64,000 nt of DNA, from assembly GCA_027486795.1 (NCBI GenBank), contig JAIXOI010000011.1, positions 1 through 64,000 of the forward strand, written 5' to 3'. Both the position numbers and the translations under genes were made by a program. Below the pieces are notes generated by a model that worked only from the letters and a program-made list of their open reading frames with translations, was not told the origin of the DNA and did no database searches. The stretch is from Sphingobacteriales bacterium. GTDB taxonomy: Bacteria; Bacteroidota; Bacteroidia; Chitinophagales; CAIOSU01. Of this stretch, positions 62,238-64,000 are shown piece by piece (positions within the stretch are counted from its first letter, which is position 1; each line of letters opens with the position of its first letter).

Positions 62238-62475
62238 ATCGGATATGGTGGCTGTTAATAAAATATGGTTTGAGCACCGCACGATTAACATTGAGTTGAA
62301 TGATGGTCGCATGGTTAGTGCTCCAGTCGACAACTATCCTAACTTAAGTAAGGGCAGTCCAGCCCAATGGAATAATTACGAACTGTGGAATGACGGGCAA
62401 TGGATACATTGGGAAGAACTGGATGAAGACTTATCATTAGAAGGTTTCTTAAAGCTCAATAACGAGGCTGCATAA
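62215..62475 (+). CDS. DUF2442 protein
   Basis: 86 residues. DUF2442 pattern: KIWFEHRTINIELNDGRMVSAPVDNYPNL (about 16-44), where the DGR and P..YP.L are typical, and SPAQWNNYELWNDGQWIHWEELDEDL. It is usually found after a DUF4160 gene, as here, with a 23-base overlap. The pair is suspected to be a toxin-antitoxin or small regulatory system in the literature on the families; I have no evidence for its action. Confidence 0.85.
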   Translation: MSTLELNKSDMVAVNKIWFEHRTINIELNDGRMVSAPVDNYPNLSKGSPAQWNNYELWNDGQWIHWEELDEDLSLEGFLKLNNEAA

Positions 62476-62493
62476 TCATATCAGCTATGCTCT

Positions 62494-62563
62494 AAAAAAG
62501 CTTGGGCTGAAGATACGGTTTTATAGATTTCAGATCGGAAATGGGAAATGCGAAATGGGTGTT
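62494..62563 (+). repeat. Direct repeat DR, copy 2 (second version of the nadB 3' end)
   Basis: AAAAAAGCTTGGGCTGAAGA and following bases would encode KKAWAEDTVL and a stop codon, as in nadB, but with GCT for GCC, GTT for GTG and TTA for CTG. All differences in the coding part are synonymous. The tract after the stop (GATTTCAGATCGGAAATG) also matches. It has no gene in front and is non-functional. Confidence 0.75.
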
Positions 62564-62924
62564 GAGGTTTAATTTAAAGCTCCCGGGTATGGAAGTTAAA
62601 TCCGAGTGATTGTTGAACTTCCCTCTGTGACCTTTGTGTTTCCCCTTTTGTATTAATGATGGTAAAAAACAAGAGACCACCAAACTAGGATATGTCGCCC
62701 ACTTGGGCCAAAATCCATCAAACTACCCCATTTTTAGCCCAAATGCCGCAAAAAAGAAGCGTTTGAACCCACAGCCCAAAAAAGTTTTAAAAGCGCAATA
62801 GCGTTAATTTGTGAAGGTCGATTTTTGACTTATTTTGTGGACACAATTAACACATAATATCATAAAACGGGAAAGAAGAAATACGCAGGTTCGGGTAAGC
62901 AATCAACCCTAATCATAATTCAAC
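62564..62924. other. Gap between the cassette and yidD
   Basis: About 360 bases with no gene. An inverted pair GTTAATTTGTG (62803) and CACAATTAAC (about 62843) is separated by about 30 bases. The rest is AT-rich. A 63-residue frame (62492-62683, minus) runs through the repeat and is not called. Confidence 0.3.
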
Positions 62925-63155
62925 TCACGGTACTGGGTCATAACCATGTCCGCCCCAAGGGTGGCAACGGCCAATGCGCTTGGCGGTGAGCCAAAAGCCT
63001 TTGATGGGTCCATGTTTCTCGAATGCCTGTATGCCATAGTCGCTGCAGGTTGGGTTGTAGCGGCAGCTGCGCGGCACCCATGGCGAAAGGATATATTTAT
63101 ATCCTTTGATGAGGATGATAAACAGAAAACTAAGAATTTGCTTGGTGCTGGGCAT
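62925..63155 (-). CDS. yidD: Membrane protein insertion efficiency factor YidD
   Basis: 76 residues. YidD helps insertion of membrane proteins, with YidC. IKGYKYILSPWVPRSCRYNPTCSDYGIQAFEKHG (about 16-49) with its two Cys and the GRCHPWGGHGYDPVP tail are characteristic. It overlaps the end of rnpA by 26 bases, the classic rpmH-rnpA-yidD order. yidC does not follow in this window. Confidence 0.93.
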   Translation of the reverse strand: MPSTKQILSFLFIILIKGYKYILSPWVPRSCRYNPTCSDYGIQAFEKHGPIKGFWLTAKRIGRCHPWGGHGYDPVP

Positions 63156-63549
63156 GTTGTTTGGCTAGCTTTTCTAGTCCGCGGGTAAGGGCAGTATCTA
63201 TTTTAATGAACTCCATATCGGGCTGGCCGTTGTAGAGTACCACTAAAGTTATCTGTTTTTGCTGTGCGGCCAGATATTCATATAGCAAACCTTTTTGGCG
63301 GCGAAAAGATTCCTTGATGCGGCGCTTAATAAGGTTGCGACCATTGGCTAAGCGCACTTTGCGCTTGGGCACTGCTATACAGGTTTGCACCGGCGAGGGT
63401 TGGCTGGCATCGGCTGGCAGCCATATAAACTTGAAAGGGTACTCCGAAACGGAAGTACCCTTCTCAAATAGTTTTTCAATTGCTTTGCTGCTTTTTAGCC
63501 GCTCAACCTTCTTAAAACTTTGCTTACCATATGGTGCAAGTGCAGTCAT
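63130..63549 (-). CDS. rnpA: Ribonuclease P protein component RnpA
   Basis: 139 residues. RnpA is the protein subunit of RNase P, which matures tRNA 5' ends. The RNR motif NGRNLIKRRIKESFRRQK (about 74-91) and the basic AVPKRKVRLA before it are typical. It is cotranscribed with rpmH upstream and yidD downstream. The RNA subunit is not in this window. Confidence 0.93.
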   Translation of the reverse strand: MTALAPYGKQSFKKVERLKSSKAIEKLFEKGTSVSEYPFKFIWLPADASQPSPVQTCIAVPKRKVRLANGRNLIKRRIKESFRRQKGLLYEYLAAQQKQITLVVLYNGQPDMEFIKIDTALTRGLEKLAKQHAQHQANS

Positions 63550-63592
63550 AACCAGTAAGGTTTTACACGAAAACGAGCAGGCTAAAAGTACC

Positions 63593-63748
63593 TTACTTCA
63601 GGTTCTTAACGTCAGAAACGGTTAGTTTCTTACGGCCCCTTGCGCGGCGCTTTGCAATAATAGCACGGCCACCTTTCGTTGCCATTCTTTCACGGAAACC
63701 GTGTTTATTTCTTCTTTTCCTCTCTGAGGGTTGGAATGTCCGTTTCAT
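63593..63748 (-). CDS. rpmH: 50S ribosomal protein L34
   Basis: 51 residues, too short for many gene callers. The sequence begins [20 protein letters not shown] and continues [20 protein letters not shown], ending in [11 protein letters not shown]. It has the L34 pattern ([23 protein letters not shown]). It is 43 bases before rnpA and leads the operon. Confidence 0.96.
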   Translation of the reverse strand: MKRTFQPSERKRRNKHGFRERMATKGGRAIIAKRRARGRKKLTVSDVKNLK

Positions 63749-63783
63749 CTTATCTTATATTCAGTAATATGCCAAAAGGGCTA

Positions 63784-63814
63784 CAAAGATATGCCTTTAT
63801 TTATAGTGAAGCAA
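63784..63814 (-). promoter_or_regulatory. Complete promoter of the rpmH-rnpA-yidD operon
   Basis: On the minus strand a TTG (63814-63812) is followed after 20 bases by TATCTTTG (63791-63784). This matches TTG-N19-21-TAnnTTTG, the best full promoter in the window. The leader is about 30 bases. The remaining 63815-64000 holds no gene that I can support. Confidence 0.75.
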
Positions 63815-64000
63815 CTTTTTTGCACATCGTGTTAAAAAAGGGTGGATAGTTACCACCCATTGAGTGTGAAGATACTTGATATTACTTGATTTTGAGCATT
63901 TTTTAAGCACCCATTTTCAAGCTTTTACTCCAATTAACAAGCTTGCGGCTGCTAGGTATGGTTCTATTATATAAATACCCATTTACACGCATTGCTATAT

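Noticed and set aside
62492-62683. 63-residue minus-strand frame after the DUF2442 gene
   Set aside because: It is the antisense of the duplicated nadB end and its tract, so it is not a gene.

Overview
The window is a stretch of chromosome from a member of the Bacteroidota, probably of the Chitinophagales/Sphingobacteriales/Cytophagales type; I cannot place it more finely. The evidence is a fused MurF-alanine racemase, several families typical of the phylum (DUF349, DUF4175, DUF4290, DUF5686, a TonB receptor with a carboxypeptidase-regulatory-like head), type IX secretion (T9SS) C-terminal sorting domains, promoter boxes of the phylum type TAnnTTTG, and few Shine-Dalgarno sequences. I see no rRNA, tRNA, CRISPR array, prophage or intact insertion sequence. 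Most of the window is core genome, with small accessory inserts and repeats between genes.

Layout. 0.1-9 kb: acyl-CoA dehydrogenase, a secreted EEP-family phosphodiesterase, murF-alr, a membrane protein, a WG-repeat protein, an outer-membrane barrel and recX. 9.1-12.3 kb: an operon for an MbnP-like protein, an MbnH-like di-heme enzyme and a T9SS-exported YHYH protein, a probable copper/redox module. 12.3-20.2 kb: a TonB receptor divergent from a MarR regulator, with three operator-like palindromes between them; a periplasmic alpha/alpha-toroid protein divergent from an L,D-transpeptidase; recJ. 20.4-29.1 kb: DUF349 protein, scpA, gamma-carbonic anhydrase, a hydrolase, an Ig-like lipoprotein, mnmG, ybeY and a small ATPase. 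Two perfect parS-like palindromes lie between mnmG and ybeY, one of them inside the last codons of ybeY. 29.2-39.8 kb: a large DUF4175 protein, an oligopeptide-binding lipoprotein, a DUF5686 protein, an ArsR regulator, nadA and nadD, with an AT-rich gap holding 11-bp-phased DnaA-box-like words.

39.8-49.9 kb: a T9SS cargo protein flanked by repeats, two rhodaneses, a second L,D-transpeptidase, murA (catalytic Cys replaced by Asp), a DUF4290 protein, a PAP2-like protein and rpoN. 50-58.3 kb: asnS, a 1158-residue collagen-like secreted protein, small membrane proteins and a YifB/ComM AAA protein. 58.4-64 kb: a remnant T9SS sorting domain, a secreted protein of unknown role, nadB, a small DUF4160-DUF2442 cassette bracketed by two versions of the nadB 3' end, and the yidD-rnpA-rpmH operon.

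How the genes work together. Three steps of NAD synthesis are present (nadB, nadA, nadD), along with cell-wall precursor synthesis (murF-alr, murA, two L,D-transpeptidases), chromosome maintenance (scpA, recJ, recX, parS-like sites) and RNA processing (ybeY, rnpA, mnmG). The most unusual layer is between the genes. It comprises a family of short-period degenerate tracts, REP-like palindromes, and paired repeats around the T9SS cargo genes. In addition, the -7 promoter box often lies so close to the start codon that transcripts should be leaderless or nearly so.
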